Of a stretch of 64,000 bases of DNA, positions 50,039 to 59,026 are shown one piece after another. Within the stretch, counting starts at the first letter, position 1, and each line of letters opens with the position of its first letter. A model generated the notes under the pieces. It had not been told where the DNA came from, searched no databases, and saw only the letters and a list, made by a program, of their open reading frames with translations. The position numbers and the translations under genes are program-made. Source of the DNA: JAJDUF01 sp965238265 (GTDB taxonomy: Bacteria > Chloroflexota > UBA11872 > UBA12225 > JAJDUF01). The stretch covers positions 4,030,001 through 4,094,000 of the forward strand of contig OZ250185.1 in NCBI GenBank assembly GCA_965238265.1, written 5' to 3'.

Positions 50039-51119
50039 GAGGAGGGCGGGAATGACGGGGAGTGTAGGCGTTCAAGCAGACACGCGCAACGCGGTCCCAG
50101 GTGAAGTGCGCGAGCACATGCGCGCGGGCCTGTTGGCCAAGACGCGCGGCGAGCGCCGGATCGTCGAGGATGCGTTCGACCTGGTTACCCAACGCCGCGG
50201 CATCACCCGGCGGCACGAGCACGCCGGTCTCGCCGTCTACGACCAGCTCGGGCATCCCACCGATAGCCGAACAGACGACCGGCGTGGCGCAAGCCATCGC
50301 TTCCAGCAAGACCAGTCCCAGGATTTCGGACTTGGGGTAGCGCTTGCCGTAGAGGTCTACCTCCACCGACGGGAGCACCGAGACGCCCGCCGTCCGGTAT
50401 TCGTGGGGTAAGGCATCGTGCGGCTTGGCCGGGACGAACGTGACGGAGCGACCGGCGGCCAGTTGGCGCAGATGCTCACCGTACCGTTCGTGATAGACCG
50501 CTCCAACGATGCGGATGTCGGTGGTCGGCCGCGTGCCTTCGATCAAGTGGTGGATGGCTTTGTACGGGATGATCCGGCCGACGTAGAGCGCGCGGCGTAC
50601 TCGTGCCGTGTGCCCCGGCATGAAGCGCCGGTGGTCAACACCGCCATAAATGATCGTGGTCTTGTCGGCCCAGCGGCGGTATCCGCGGGCGTTGTGCCGC
50701 GAGACGAGCAACAGGCCGGTGGCTCGCTCGACGGTGTGTAGGCGATGCGCGTAGTTCTTGCCTGCGCCGGCATGGTCGGTGAGGAAGACCCGCTTGCCCA
50801 AGGCCCGGCCAAAGAGCACACACAGATCGGTCAGGACGGTATGCACTTGATGACAGTGGATAACGTCGGCCCAGAGGAGGTGCGGCAGAAAGGCCACCGA
50901 GAGCGGGTTGACGTTCTTGCCGCCCAAGTAGTGCCGCGGACGCGCCAGCGCGATGTCTAGCGCGCCGCGACGTTCGCGGCGCGGGTGCTGCGCGAAGGAG
51001 AACAGCCGCGTCGGCGTAAGCTGGGCCATCGCCAGCGCCAACTCCAGCGCATAGCGCTCGCCCCCCCCGACAACACCGTCCGCGCCGAAAAACAGCGGCG
51101 AGACGTGGAGTACCTTCAT
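49935..51119 (-). CDS. Family 4 glycosyltransferase with repeat-derived C-terminus
   Basis: 394-residue GT-B enzyme: MKVLHVSPLFFGADGVVGGGERYAL at the start, IYGGVDHRRFMPG, RALYVGRIIPYKAI, and the donor site SEILGLVLLEAMACATPVVCSAIGGMPELV. ATG 51119 overlaps the flippase stop by 4 bp; the frame runs far upstream, but that part is the flippase gene in another frame. The last 40 or so codons translate two dispersed palindromes (RHSRESGNPG, then PPLRQGRERAVPPPQRGGA). The original stop was therefore probably lost when the repeats inserted, or the gene ends shortly after LNAYTP. Confidence 0.85.
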   Translation of the reverse strand: MKVLHVSPLFFGADGVVGGGERYALELALAMAQLTPTRLFSFAQHPRRERRGALDIALARPRHYLGGKNVNPLSVAFLPHLLWADVIHCHQVHTVLTDLCVLFGRALGKRVFLTDHAGAGKNYAHRLHTVERATGLLLVSRHNARGYRRWADKTTIIYGGVDHRRFMPGHTARVRRALYVGRIIPYKAIHHLIEGTRPTTDIRIVGAVYHERYGEHLRQLAAGRSVTFVPAKPHDALPHEYRTAGVSVLPSVEVDLYGKRYPKSEILGLVLLEAMACATPVVCSAIGGMPELVVDGETGVLVPPGDAAALGNQVERILDDPALAARLGQQARAHVLAHFTWDRVARVCLNAYTPRHSRPPRHSRESGNPGPHPNPPPLRQGRERAVPPPQRGGA

Positions 51120-52525
51120 GCGCTGACCGGTTGGTTGGCTGCGGCGGATGGCCGGGCGCTGGTCTGCCAGAACCAGTTGGAGGCCAGCAGACTGAGATAG
51201 GCCACGTACCCGACGCTGTAGGCCGCCAGCATATAGAGTGCCGCCCCCTCGGCCCCCCATTGCATCACCAGCAGCGCACCGAGGGGCAAGAAGGCCAGAT
51301 TGATCGGCGTCTTGATCGCGATATTGAGACCAATACGATCCGTCAGGAGGAAGACCGACCCAAAGCCCACGCCCAGGGCCATCAGCCCGGTGTGCAGGGC
51401 AAAGATGATGACCAGGGTGAGCGAGGGCAGGACCTCGGGCTTGAGGGCCAGGCGGAAGAGGGGCAAGCAGACGACCAGGCCCACTGCCAGCGCCAGGGCC
51501 AGCGGTGTCCACAGGAGCGTCACTCGCCAGAAGACCGTCCGCGCGCCGCTCAGACCGACTTGGCCCTTCCGCTCTCCCAGCGCGGCCCGCAGCTTGCGCG
51601 CGACGGCGCCGTGGAAGACGGCGAGGAACGAGAGCACTTTGCGGGCGGCGTCGTAGAAGGCGGCTTGCTCCGGCGGCATGAAGCGGCCGAGGAGGAGCAC
51701 AGGCGTCCGTTCGAAGAGCGCGGCTACGTTCTTGTCCACGAGAGCGAGGGCACTGAAGCGAAAGTAGGCCAGCCACGGCACAGTGATGGCTGTCGCCACC
51801 ACGGCCGGGAGGGAGGCAAAGGCATGGTGGCGGCGTAAAACGCGCTGGTAGGCCACCAGCCCTATCACACACCCGACGGCCTGGCTGATGATGGTCGCGC
51901 TGACCAGGCCCGTTAAGCCCAGCCCCGCCACCATAGCGCCAACGCCGAGCAGCGTATGGGTCGTCTTGGCGCAGACCTCCACCAGCGCGATGCTGTGCAT
52001 CCGGCTGACGCTCTGGAGCGCGGTCGTCATCACGAGCGAGAGCACCGCCAGCGGCGCGCCCAGCGCCAGGATTTTCACTAGCTCGCCGTACAGCGGCTTG
52101 CCATACCACCACACGGACAGCGGCGTCGCCACGAGCAACGTGAGTGCCGTCACCGGCAACGCCCACGCAGCATTGATCTTGAGCAGATAGCCCATGATGC
52201 GGCGCAGCTCATCGGGATCGTGCGCGGCGGCAGCCTCGGCCAGACGGGTGACGAGGCTGGGGCCGAGACTGAGATACCCGAGCAGATTGATTGTGCCGAA
52301 GAAGGCCAGGGCGAGGACGTATTGGCCATACTCTTCGGTACTGAGCAACCGGATGAGCACGAACCAGAAGACCGTCGCCAGCGCCTTTTGCGCGGTGTTC
52401 GATACTTGCAGGGCGGCAACGTCGCGCGCGAACCTGGCGCGGATGGCCCGCCGTACCGTGTCCTTCACTTGGGGTAGCCAACCGGATGAGGCCGAGGTCG
52501 TATCCGGCGCACGTGGGGACGACAT
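51116..52525 (-). CDS. Polysaccharide/oligosaccharide flippase (Wzx-like)
   Basis: 469-residue MATE/MOP-type membrane protein with about 12-14 helices (for example ATVFWFVLIRLL, YVLALAFFGTINLLGYLSLGPSLV, ALPVTALTLLVATPLSV). Members flip lipid-linked oligosaccharide units across the membrane. A cytoplasmic N-terminus of about 40 residues precedes the first helix, and TEEYGQYVLA is the family-typical first loop. It leads the five-gene minus-strand cluster with GT4, GT4, GT2-fusion and GT2, each overlapping or nearly touching the next. Together they would assemble and export a surface glycan. No polymerase gene is present. Confidence 0.87.
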   Translation of the reverse strand: MSSPRAPDTTSASSGWLPQVKDTVRRAIRARFARDVAALQVSNTAQKALATVFWFVLIRLLSTEEYGQYVLALAFFGTINLLGYLSLGPSLVTRLAEAAAAHDPDELRRIMGYLLKINAAWALPVTALTLLVATPLSVWWYGKPLYGELVKILALGAPLAVLSLVMTTALQSVSRMHSIALVEVCAKTTHTLLGVGAMVAGLGLTGLVSATIISQAVGCVIGLVAYQRVLRRHHAFASLPAVVATAITVPWLAYFRFSALALVDKNVAALFERTPVLLLGRFMPPEQAAFYDAARKVLSFLAVFHGAVARKLRAALGERKGQVGLSGARTVFWRVTLLWTPLALALAVGLVVCLPLFRLALKPEVLPSLTLVIIFALHTGLMALGVGFGSVFLLTDRIGLNIAIKTPINLAFLPLGALLVMQWGAEGAALYMLAAYSVGYVAYLSLLASNWFWQTSARPSAAANQPVSA

Positions 52526-52791
52526 GGTATTATAGCTTACCCGGTTCCAGTGAAGAGTGCCGAGGTAGACATCGTGCCCCCCGGCTGGTACCTTGCACCG
52601 CCGGAAGGGCCTGTGCCCTTAACGAGCGGCCGCTCCATGTGACAGCGCCTCGCTCATGACGGCTAGGAGCCGCGGCATCCGGTTCGGGCGCTAGGCCCGC
52701 AGCATCGGTCGGTGCGCCACCCGGCCCCTGTACTTGGATGGCTAGCATAACAGACGGTGCCAAGAACGTATGCGTCGGGAGGGAGAATGTT

Positions 52792-53981
52792 ATGCGCTTC
52801 TTATCCAGGAAGTGGACAGCCCTGTTCGGATTACTGCGCTTCTGGCGCTGACAACCACGGCCTGTGATCGTGGTGGGGATACCTATAAGAGTGGGGATAC
52901 CTATAAGATAGGAGTGATGGAGTCCGTCACAGGACCCGGCGAGACCTATGGCACGGTGGCCGTTCAGGCCAAGCAGCTGGCCGTGGACGAGATCAACGCT
53001 GCCGGCGGTATCAATGGGCGCATGCTGGAGCTTATCATCGAAGACTCGAAGTGCAACGCCCAGGACGCGATTACCGCCTATAACAAGCTGACCGATGTGG
53101 ATGGAGTGAAGATAATCCTGGGAACCTCCTGTAGTGGGGCGATGCTGGGCGCCGCACCGCTGGCCGAGGCAGACGGCGTGGTCCTGTTCTCCGGGTTGGC
53201 CACCAACCCGGACATCGCTACCGCCGGGGACTACATCTTCCGGACCTCAATGAGTGACGCCCTGCTGGGCATTGACACCGGCAACGTGCTCTGGGCAGAC
53301 GGGGTCCGCAGGTTGGCTACGATCACCGAGACAACCGACTACGCCGAGGGCGTGCGGCGGACCAGCGTTGCCCAGTTCGAGAAGCGCGGCGGCCAGGTGG
53401 TGGCCGAGGAGCGGTACGCTTCCGACGTTACCGACTTCAGGAGCCAGCTGACAAAGCTGATTAGCGCGAACCCGGACGCCCTGCACATCGCCGCCCAGTC
53501 CGAGTTCAGCGGCGGCACCATCGTCAAGCAAGTCCGCGAGCTGGGCTACACAGGCCCCATCTACTCTGACATCGTGCCTATCGGGACGACGGCGCTGGAG
53601 ATCGCCAGCGATGCCGCCACCGGGATGAAGGCCATCACAGCGGACCTCGACCCGGCCAATGCCAAGGGTCAGGAGGTGCTGGCGAACTTCAAGGCTCGCT
53701 ACGACTACATCACGCTGCCCTGGTACCTCGGCTCGGCCTACGACGACGTGTACATCACCGCCGAGTGCATCAAGAAGACGGAAGACGACCAGGATGCCGA
53801 CGGATTCAGAGACTGCTTGTACGACATCACCTGGAGCGGCGCCATCGGGGACAACTACAGATTCGATGAAAACGGCGAGGTGGTCGGTCTTGCCAACGTG
53901 GTCGTCGAGATTCTGCCGCCGGCCCAAAGGACCGAGGACAACCACGGGTACAAGGTCTTGGGCGCTGCTCCGACCGGGTAA
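52792..53981 (+). CDS. livJ: Branched-chain amino-acid-type ABC substrate-binding lipoprotein (frameshifted signal peptide)
   Basis: About 395 residues, periplasmic-binding-protein type I fold of the Liv family: YKIGVMESVTGPGETYG, AAGGINGRMLELIIEDSKCN, TSCSGAMLGAAPLAE, FRTSMSDALLG. ATG 52792 lies after a strong GGGAGGGAGAA site, but that frame stops after 19 codons. The long frame from 52770 lacks a signal peptide until ALLALTTTAC. One missing G near 52836 would give a normal lipoprotein signal, RKWTALFGLLALLALTTTAC. An 18-bp tandem duplication follows the lipid Cys. It leads the complete livJHMGF operon. Ligand unknown; amino acids, amides and aromatic acids are known for the family. Confidence 0.85.
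52875..52908. repeat. 18-bp tandem duplication inside livJ
   Basis: GGGGATACCTATAAGA occurs at 52875-52890 and again at 52893-52908, encoding G-D-T-Y-K twice just after the lipid-attached Cys. It lengthens the linker by six residues. Confidence 0.9.
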
Positions 53982-54140
53982 GCCCGCTCGCATAGCCGTC
54001 TAGCGCATGGGGTTGGCCCACGGCATCGTCAACCAAACAGTGGCGCTTCCGCAGCATCCTAAACCGGGCGCTGCGGGGCCGAGTCGGCGGCTCGATCAGG
54101 CGGTGAGTCCCGGCCGACCAAGTCCGCTTCGGGGGGCTGT

Positions 54141-55487
54141 TTGCTTAGATACCTTGAGGACCGTCGCCGGCTGCTGGCGATTGTACTGACCCTCGCGGTC
54201 GCAGCGTACATCGGCTGGAAGATCAGCCAGTCCGCCGACCAAGCCCTGCAATTTGCCTTCAACGGTCTGGCCGTCGGAGCCATATACGCCCTGCTGGCGA
54301 TGGGCTTCACCCTCGTCTATAGCACCGTTTGGTTCTTCGATCTGTATTACGGCGCGGCCGCTGCGCTCGGCGCCTACGGTGTCTTCTACCTGCGGTCTCA
54401 AGAGTCCATCGGGCGATACGATGTCAACAACCTGTACGTCAATATCGTATTTGCCGCGGTGACCGCCGGAGTAGTCGCCTGGGCCTTCCATGTGAGCTTC
54501 GCCGCCCGCCTCCGGCCCCGCTTCAACCCGACCGCGCTGCGTAGTATCGGCGGCCTCCTGGCCGCCGGCGCCGGAGCCTACACCGGGCTTGTCCTCGCCT
54601 ATCCGGACAAACTCAACGTCATGCTCAGTCCGGCGATTGGCCTGGCGGTCGCGCTGGCGGTGGGCTGGGCGCTCTATCGAGGCTATCGGCGCCTAGCGGC
54701 CGGGGCCGGCCGCGTGCCGTTTCTCGCCGTGGCTACGGTCGTGGCGGCCGCGCTGGGAGCATACTGTGGCCTCGCCGTGGCCAACGCCCCGGGGTCCAGC
54801 CTCTACTTGAGTTGGGGCGTGTCGTGCCTGCTGGCGGGGGTCGTCGGCCTGGCCCTCTACCGGGGGCTGTACATGCAGATGCGCGCACGGGCCAGGTCCC
54901 CGCTGGTCATGCTCGTCGCTTCCCTCGGTATCCTGCTGGCTATCACCGCCTTCATCGTCATCGTCTTCCAAAGCGCGCCCCGTCCCCTGCCCGAGGCCTT
55001 CGGCAGCACCCCCTGGACCATTGGCGGGGCCAATATCAAGGGGTTCAACGTCTTCACCATCGGCGTCGCGCTCATCGGCTTCTTGGGCCTGCTGCTGCTC
55101 CTCAAGAAGACCTCCTTCGGTAAGGCGGTGCGGGCCATCGGTGACGACGAAGAGGTGTCGAAAGTGGTGGGAATAAACACCACCGTCGTCATCGCCACCG
55201 TGTTCTTCATCGGCGCAGTCTACGCCGCGCTGGCCGGTCTGCTGAGTGGCCACGATACCGCCATCCAGCCCCGGATGGGCCTGTTGCTCCTGTTGAAGGG
55301 CTGGATCGCTTCCGTCGTCGGCGGCATCGGGAACCTCTACGGCGCCATCGTTGGCGGGTTTGTCTTGGGCCTGATCGAGCAGTTCGGTATCTGGGACGTG
55401 GCCGGTGAATGGAAGAACGCCATCTCCTTCATCCTCTTGATCCTCTTCCTATCCTTCTGGCCCCAGGGCCTGTTACCGAGGGAATAG
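54141..55487 (+). CDS. livH: Liv-type ABC permease with triplicated helical segment
   Basis: 448 residues against 290-310 for normal LivH. The N-terminal ALQFAFNGLAVGAIYALLAMGFTLVYST and C-terminal AVRAIGDDEEVSKVVGIN, GLLSGHD and VVGGIGNLYGAIVGGF segments are typical. Between them, one helical hairpin occurs three times, starting G-A-Y at residues 77, 145 and 206 and ending in (ALYRGYRRL / ALYRGLYMQM)-like boundaries; the third copy corresponds to normal LivH. The start is TTG 54141. It lies 159 bp after livJ and 4 bp before livM. The extra helices give an unusual topology, probably four more membrane spans. Confidence 0.87.
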   Translation: MLRYLEDRRRLLAIVLTLAVAAYIGWKISQSADQALQFAFNGLAVGAIYALLAMGFTLVYSTVWFFDLYYGAAAALGAYGVFYLRSQESIGRYDVNNLYVNIVFAAVTAGVVAWAFHVSFAARLRPRFNPTALRSIGGLLAAGAGAYTGLVLAYPDKLNVMLSPAIGLAVALAVGWALYRGYRRLAAGAGRVPFLAVATVVAAALGAYCGLAVANAPGSSLYLSWGVSCLLAGVVGLALYRGLYMQMRARARSPLVMLVASLGILLAITAFIVIVFQSAPRPLPEAFGSTPWTIGGANIKGFNVFTIGVALIGFLGLLLLLKKTSFGKAVRAIGDDEEVSKVVGINTTVVIATVFFIGAVYAALAGLLSGHDTAIQPRMGLLLLLKGWIASVVGGIGNLYGAIVGGFVLGLIEQFGIWDVAGEWKNAISFILLILFLSFWPQGLLPRE

Positions 55488-55491
55488 ACCG

Positions 55492-56547
55492 ATGCTGATG
55501 GATTCACAGGTCTTCAGGGACGTGGGCAGACTGGCGAGCAATCCCCAGGAGCTTTGGCGGCATGCCAAGGGCAACTTAGAGCTGTGGGCAAACCTGCTCG
55601 TTATCACCTGGGCAGTGGTGTTCATGCTCTGGCAAGGCACCGGATTTGCCATCGCCCTCGGCACCGTCTTCGCTATCTGGGCGATATTGGCAATCAGTCT
55701 GAACCTGGTGCTGGGCTTCACCGGCCTGCTGTCGGTGGGACATATCGGCTTCTTCGGGATCGGCGCCTACGCGATGGCCGTGCTCACCTCGGACCCCGCC
55801 TACGAACAGCTGCGCTCGGAAGCCATTCCCCCCTTGGCCTGGCCTTTCTTTGCGGCGCTGCCGGTCAGCATAGTCTTAGCCGGCGTGGTGGCCTTTGCGG
55901 TGGGCATCGCGTTCAATCGGTTCAGAGACGATATTTATGTCCTCGTCTCCTTTGGATTCGCCGTCATCGCCTTCAACGTCTTCTTGAATTGGCGCAGCGT
56001 GACCAGGGGAGCGTTCGGCATTCACGAGATCGCTAGGCCCGAGATCGGCGGCTGGGTGTTCGACGGCGCCTTGGAGTTCATGCTCCTGGCCCTCGTATTC
56101 CTCGCCATTGTTGTCCTGATCGCCCGGTTCATCGTGACCTCCTCCTTCGGACGGGTGCTGACTGCCATCCGCGAGGACGAGCAGGCCATCGAGGTCTTCG
56201 GCTACCGGGCCTCCCACTACAAACTCGCTATCTGGGTCATCTCGGCCATGATGGCGGGCCTCGCCGGCGGCCTGTTCAGTAGCTGGGCCAGCTTCATAGA
56301 CCCCAACTCCTTCATCCTGCTGGAGTCGATCCTCTTGGTATCCATCGTGATCCTCGGAGGACTGGCCACCATCTGGGGGTCCCTGCTTGGCGCGATGGCC
56401 TTCGTGCTACTCGAAGAGGGCATGCGCTTTCTGACCTTCCTGCCGACCGAGTTCATCGGCCAAGCCCGCCAGATCGTCCTCGGTATTCTCCTGGTGCTGC
56501 TGATGATGTACCGGCCGCAGGGCCTAGTTGGGAGATACAAGCTGTGA
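55492..56547 (+). CDS. livM: Liv-type ABC permease
   Basis: 351-residue second permease subunit with 9-10 helices. ISLNLVLGFTGLLSVGHIGFFGIGAYAMAVL is the hallmark LivM segment, and AIREDEQAIEVFGYRASHYKLAIWVISAMMAGLAGGLF holds the EAA-like loop that docks on the ATPases. It ends LLMMYRPQGLVGRYKL. Starts 4 bp after livH and overlaps livG by 4 bp. It pairs with LivH to form the translocation channel. Confidence 0.92.
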   Translation: MLMDSQVFRDVGRLASNPQELWRHAKGNLELWANLLVITWAVVFMLWQGTGFAIALGTVFAIWAILAISLNLVLGFTGLLSVGHIGFFGIGAYAMAVLTSDPAYEQLRSEAIPPLAWPFFAALPVSIVLAGVVAFAVGIAFNRFRDDIYVLVSFGFAVIAFNVFLNWRSVTRGAFGIHEIARPEIGGWVFDGALEFMLLALVFLAIVVLIARFIVTSSFGRVLTAIREDEQAIEVFGYRASHYKLAIWVISAMMAGLAGGLFSSWASFIDPNSFILLESILLVSIVILGGLATIWGSLLGAMAFVLLEEGMRFLTFLPTEFIGQARQIVLGILLVLLMMYRPQGLVGRYKL

Positions 56548-57305
56548 GCGCTGCCCAAGCCGAATCCCGGGGGGCTTATGCCCTGGAGACGGAGGCGATC
56601 TCGAAGCACTTCGGCACCGTTCGGGCCGTGGACCGGCTCTCCATCTCCGTTCCTCGCAAGGGAATGACCAGCATCGTCGGTCCCAACGGCTCCGGGAAGT
56701 CCACCCTCGTGAACCTGTTGAGCGGGACATTGCCCCTCGACGGAGGGATGGTAATTATAGACGGCGTCGGCCTCAAGGTCGTACACGCCCACGAGACTCC
56801 GGCACATGGCATCACCAGAACCTTTCAGGAGGTCAGGCTCTTCGATCAGATGAGCGTGTGGGACAACATCATGGTGGCCTTGACCGACCGGCGTGTCTTC
56901 CCCGCACTGCTGGAACGGGCAAAACCCAGCCAGAGAGAGCAGGCCCAGAGCATTCTGGAGAACGTTGGGCTGTGGGAGAAGCGGCGTGACCTGGCCCTGA
57001 ATCTGTCCTATGGCCAGCGGAAACTGCTGGAGATCGGCCGCGCCATGGCGTTGGAGGTCAACACGTACCTGTTCGACGAGCCGTTCGCCGGCCTCTTTCC
57101 CCAGATGTTGGAGCGGGTCAAAGACATCATGAAAGATATGCGGGACCAGGGCCGCACCATCATCTTCATCTCCCACAACATGGACATCGTGCGCGAGCTG
57201 TCGGATTACATATTCGTCCTGGACAGCGGGAGCCTGCTCGCCGAGGGAGAAGTGGACGAGGTGCTGAGTAGAGCAGAGGTGATAGCGGCCTACCTGGGCG
57301 ACTAG
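56544..57305 (+). CDS. livG: Liv-type ABC ATPase
   Basis: 253-residue ATPase: Walker A GPNGSGKST, Q-loop TFQEVRLF, signature LSYGQRKLLEIG, Walker B YLFDEPFAGLFP and H-loop ISHNMD. The signature is LSYGQ rather than LSGGQ, which is usual in LivG proteins. The start GTG overlaps livM by 4 bp (GTGA). It is followed after 71 bp by livF. The two ATPases form the heterodimeric motor of the importer. Confidence 0.93.
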   Translation: MSAAQAESRGAYALETEAISKHFGTVRAVDRLSISVPRKGMTSIVGPNGSGKSTLVNLLSGTLPLDGGMVIIDGVGLKVVHAHETPAHGITRTFQEVRLFDQMSVWDNIMVALTDRRVFPALLERAKPSQREQAQSILENVGLWEKRRDLALNLSYGQRKLLEIGRAMALEVNTYLFDEPFAGLFPQMLERVKDIMKDMRDQGRTIIFISHNMDIVRELSDYIFVLDSGSLLAEGEVDEVLSRAEVIAAYLGD

Positions 57306-57376
57306 GCTCCGTTGACGTTGCCTGGTTATTGTCGGCTTTGCCCGGTCGTTCTCGCAGTCGCGGCGGTGATGGATAG

Positions 57377-58180
57377 ATGAACACTCCGGAAGAGACCACC
57401 AAAGCACAGAGCGCTGGCGCGCGCGCTGGCATTGCTTACGGGAACGGGCCGTCCACCGACGGGATGATCCTGGAGCTAATCAATATATCCGTGCATTACG
57501 GGGCCGTAGTAGCCCTGGATGAGGTATCCCTGGGACTTCAGAAGGGTGAGGTGGTGGCGGTGATGGGCCCCAACGGGGCCGGCAAATCCACCGTCCTCAG
57601 AGCCATCATGGGGCTGGCACCCGTTGTCGCCGGGGAGGTCTACTGGCACCAACAGCGGCTCGCAGCGGCCACCCACGAGATCGTGAAGGAGGGTATCTCC
57701 TTCGTCCCTCAAGGCCGGCGTGTGTTTACCCACCTCACCATCGAAGAGAACTTGGAGATGGGCTGCCTGTACCTGAACGATAGGGCAGAAAAAGAGCGCC
57801 GCCTGGATGCAGTCATGGAGCTTTTCCCCATCCTGCATCAGAAGCGTCGCGATTTGGCCAGCCAGATGTCCGGGGGGCAGCAGCAGATGTTGGCCCTAGG
57901 CCGTGGGCTGATGGCCGGTCCGGAGGCGCTCCTGCTCGACGAACCCACCCTGGGCCTCGCGCCCATAGTGGTCAAAGAGGTATTTCAGAAGGTCTCCGAG
58001 ATCAACGAGCGGCTCAGGACCACCATCTTCGTCGTCGAGCACAACATCAAGGGCGTTCTGGACATCGTGCATCGCGCCTACGTCCTGGACAAGGGCCGCG
58101 TCGTACACGACGGCACGCCCCAATCGGTCCGGGAGACCGACATCCTGACCCAAGTCTTCCTGGGCAAGGTCAATCGCTAG
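57377..58180 (+). CDS. livF: Liv-type ABC ATPase
   Basis: 267-residue ATPase: Walker A GPNGAGKST, Q-loop VPQGRRVF, signature MSGGQQQMLALGRGL, Walker B LLLDEPTLGLAP and H-loop VEHNI. The first 30 residues (before MILELINISVHYG) are an Ala/Gly-rich extension, and an internal ATG at 57464 may be the real start. Last gene of the liv operon; its stop overlaps a convergent small gene by 4 bp. Confidence 0.93.
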   Translation: MNTPEETTKAQSAGARAGIAYGNGPSTDGMILELINISVHYGAVVALDEVSLGLQKGEVVAVMGPNGAGKSTVLRAIMGLAPVVAGEVYWHQQRLAAATHEIVKEGISFVPQGRRVFTHLTIEENLEMGCLYLNDRAEKERRLDAVMELFPILHQKRRDLASQMSGGQQQMLALGRGLMAGPEALLLDEPTLGLAPIVVKEVFQKVSEINERLRTTIFVVEHNIKGVLDIVHRAYVLDKGRVVHDGTPQSVRETDILTQVFLGKVNR

Positions 58181-58539
58181 GCCAGCAGCGCCAGCAGCGC
58201 TTTGCCCGCAGCGTCGGCCGGTGAGCCACCCGGCGCCGTCGTGGCGCTGACGGTGCATATCCACCGGCCGTCGGCGCCCGCGAGCGTGACCGGCCCGTAG
58301 CGATGGAGCGCTGCCAGGAGGTCATCGGGACGGGGCAGCCAGCACAGGCCCAGCACGTGCCGCCGTTCGATCACCGCGCCGTTGTGGACTTCGACTCCGC
58401 CATCCTGCTCTGGGCCGTCAGCCAGCACGATCCAGTAGATACCCAGCCGATCCATACAGCGGTCACCACGGCGCGGCCGCCATGGTAGCCCGGCTACCTT
58501 GAGGGCGCGGCCCAGTTCCCCGTCAATCGCTTGGCTCAT
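58177..58539 (-). CDS. Hypothetical protein
   Basis: 120-residue protein with no family recognised. It has alternating strands and short helices (YWIVLADGPEQDG, HNGAVIERRHVLGLCWLPRPDDLLAALHRYGPVTLAGADGRWICTVS). The length and the pairwise D-L-L-A-A-L-H helix suggest a small alpha/beta fold. Convergent with livF with a 4-bp stop overlap. The frame is full length and its codon use resembles its neighbours, so it is probably real. Confidence 0.55.
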   Translation of the reverse strand: MSQAIDGELGRALKVAGLPWRPRRGDRCMDRLGIYWIVLADGPEQDGGVEVHNGAVIERRHVLGLCWLPRPDDLLAALHRYGPVTLAGADGRWICTVSATTAPGGSPADAAGKALLALLA

Positions 58540-58606
58540 GCTCGACTACCGTTCCGCTCCCTCGCGCTTCCATCCCCGGCCGGCTGCCCTTCGCTAGGCT
58601 AGAGTG

Positions 58607-58831
58607 CTACTTGACCGGTACCTTGCCGCGGCCCTTGCACTTGGGGCAGACGCCTTCGACGTGATGAAAGCCGCTGGGTTCCGTGGGGTCGGGCCAATGC
58701 TCGTTGACCTCGCCGGTGCCCTGACAACGATTGCACGCCATCTCCGTACGAAAGACCCGTGATATGACGAACGAGACCACGAGCAACAGGGCAACAATGA
58801 TCACGAGGGTCGGCAGAAAACTGAGATCCAA
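58607..58831 (-). CDS. Small membrane-anchored protein with DnaJ-type zinc-finger half
   Basis: 74 residues. Residues 5-24 form one membrane helix (FLPTLVIIVALLLVVSFVIS). Then C33-x2-C36-Q-G-T-G and, 26 residues later, C62-x2-C65-K-G-R-G make the two CxxCxGxG elements of a single DnaJ-like zinc site. The protein is therefore a membrane-tethered zinc knuckle without a J domain. The start is TTG 58831. Such mini-proteins may bind unfolded chains or act as structural zinc modules; function unknown. Confidence 0.7.
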   Translation of the reverse strand: MDLSFLPTLVIIVALLLVVSFVISRVFRTEMACNRCQGTGEVNEHWPDPTEPSGFHHVEGVCPKCKGRGKVPVK

Positions 58832-58939
58832 CTTCTCGCCCCTTGGCCGCTCGCCACGCCGGCGGCGGCGAGTCTCGGCCCGATTGTAACGCTGCGAGAC
58901 CCAACAGCGCTACAGACAGTGATCTTGTGATGCACGCTC

Positions 58940-58968
58940 TTGACAGATATTCACTGCTACCTTAAAGT
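58940..58968 (+). promoter_or_regulatory. Sigma-70-type promoter of the LRR gene
   Basis: TTGACA (58940-58945, perfect), 17-bp spacer, TAAAGT (58963-58968, four of six). Predicted start at about 58975, 52 bases before the LRR protein ATG. Confidence 0.6.
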
Positions 58969-59026
58969 ATAGCAGGTCTTACTTAACAATCTTGGGGGCA
59001 GCGGTCCCGCGAAATGAGGAGGGGAT

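Noticed and set aside
51120..52166. N-terminal extension of the GT4 frame up to 52166
   Set aside because: This part lies inside the flippase gene in another frame; the GT4 fold starts at ATG 51119, which overlaps the flippase stop as ATGA.
52529..52534. Perfect TATAAT on the minus strand before the flippase gene
   Set aside because: It lies 3 bp from the start codon, would start transcription inside the gene, and has no -35 box at a usable distance.
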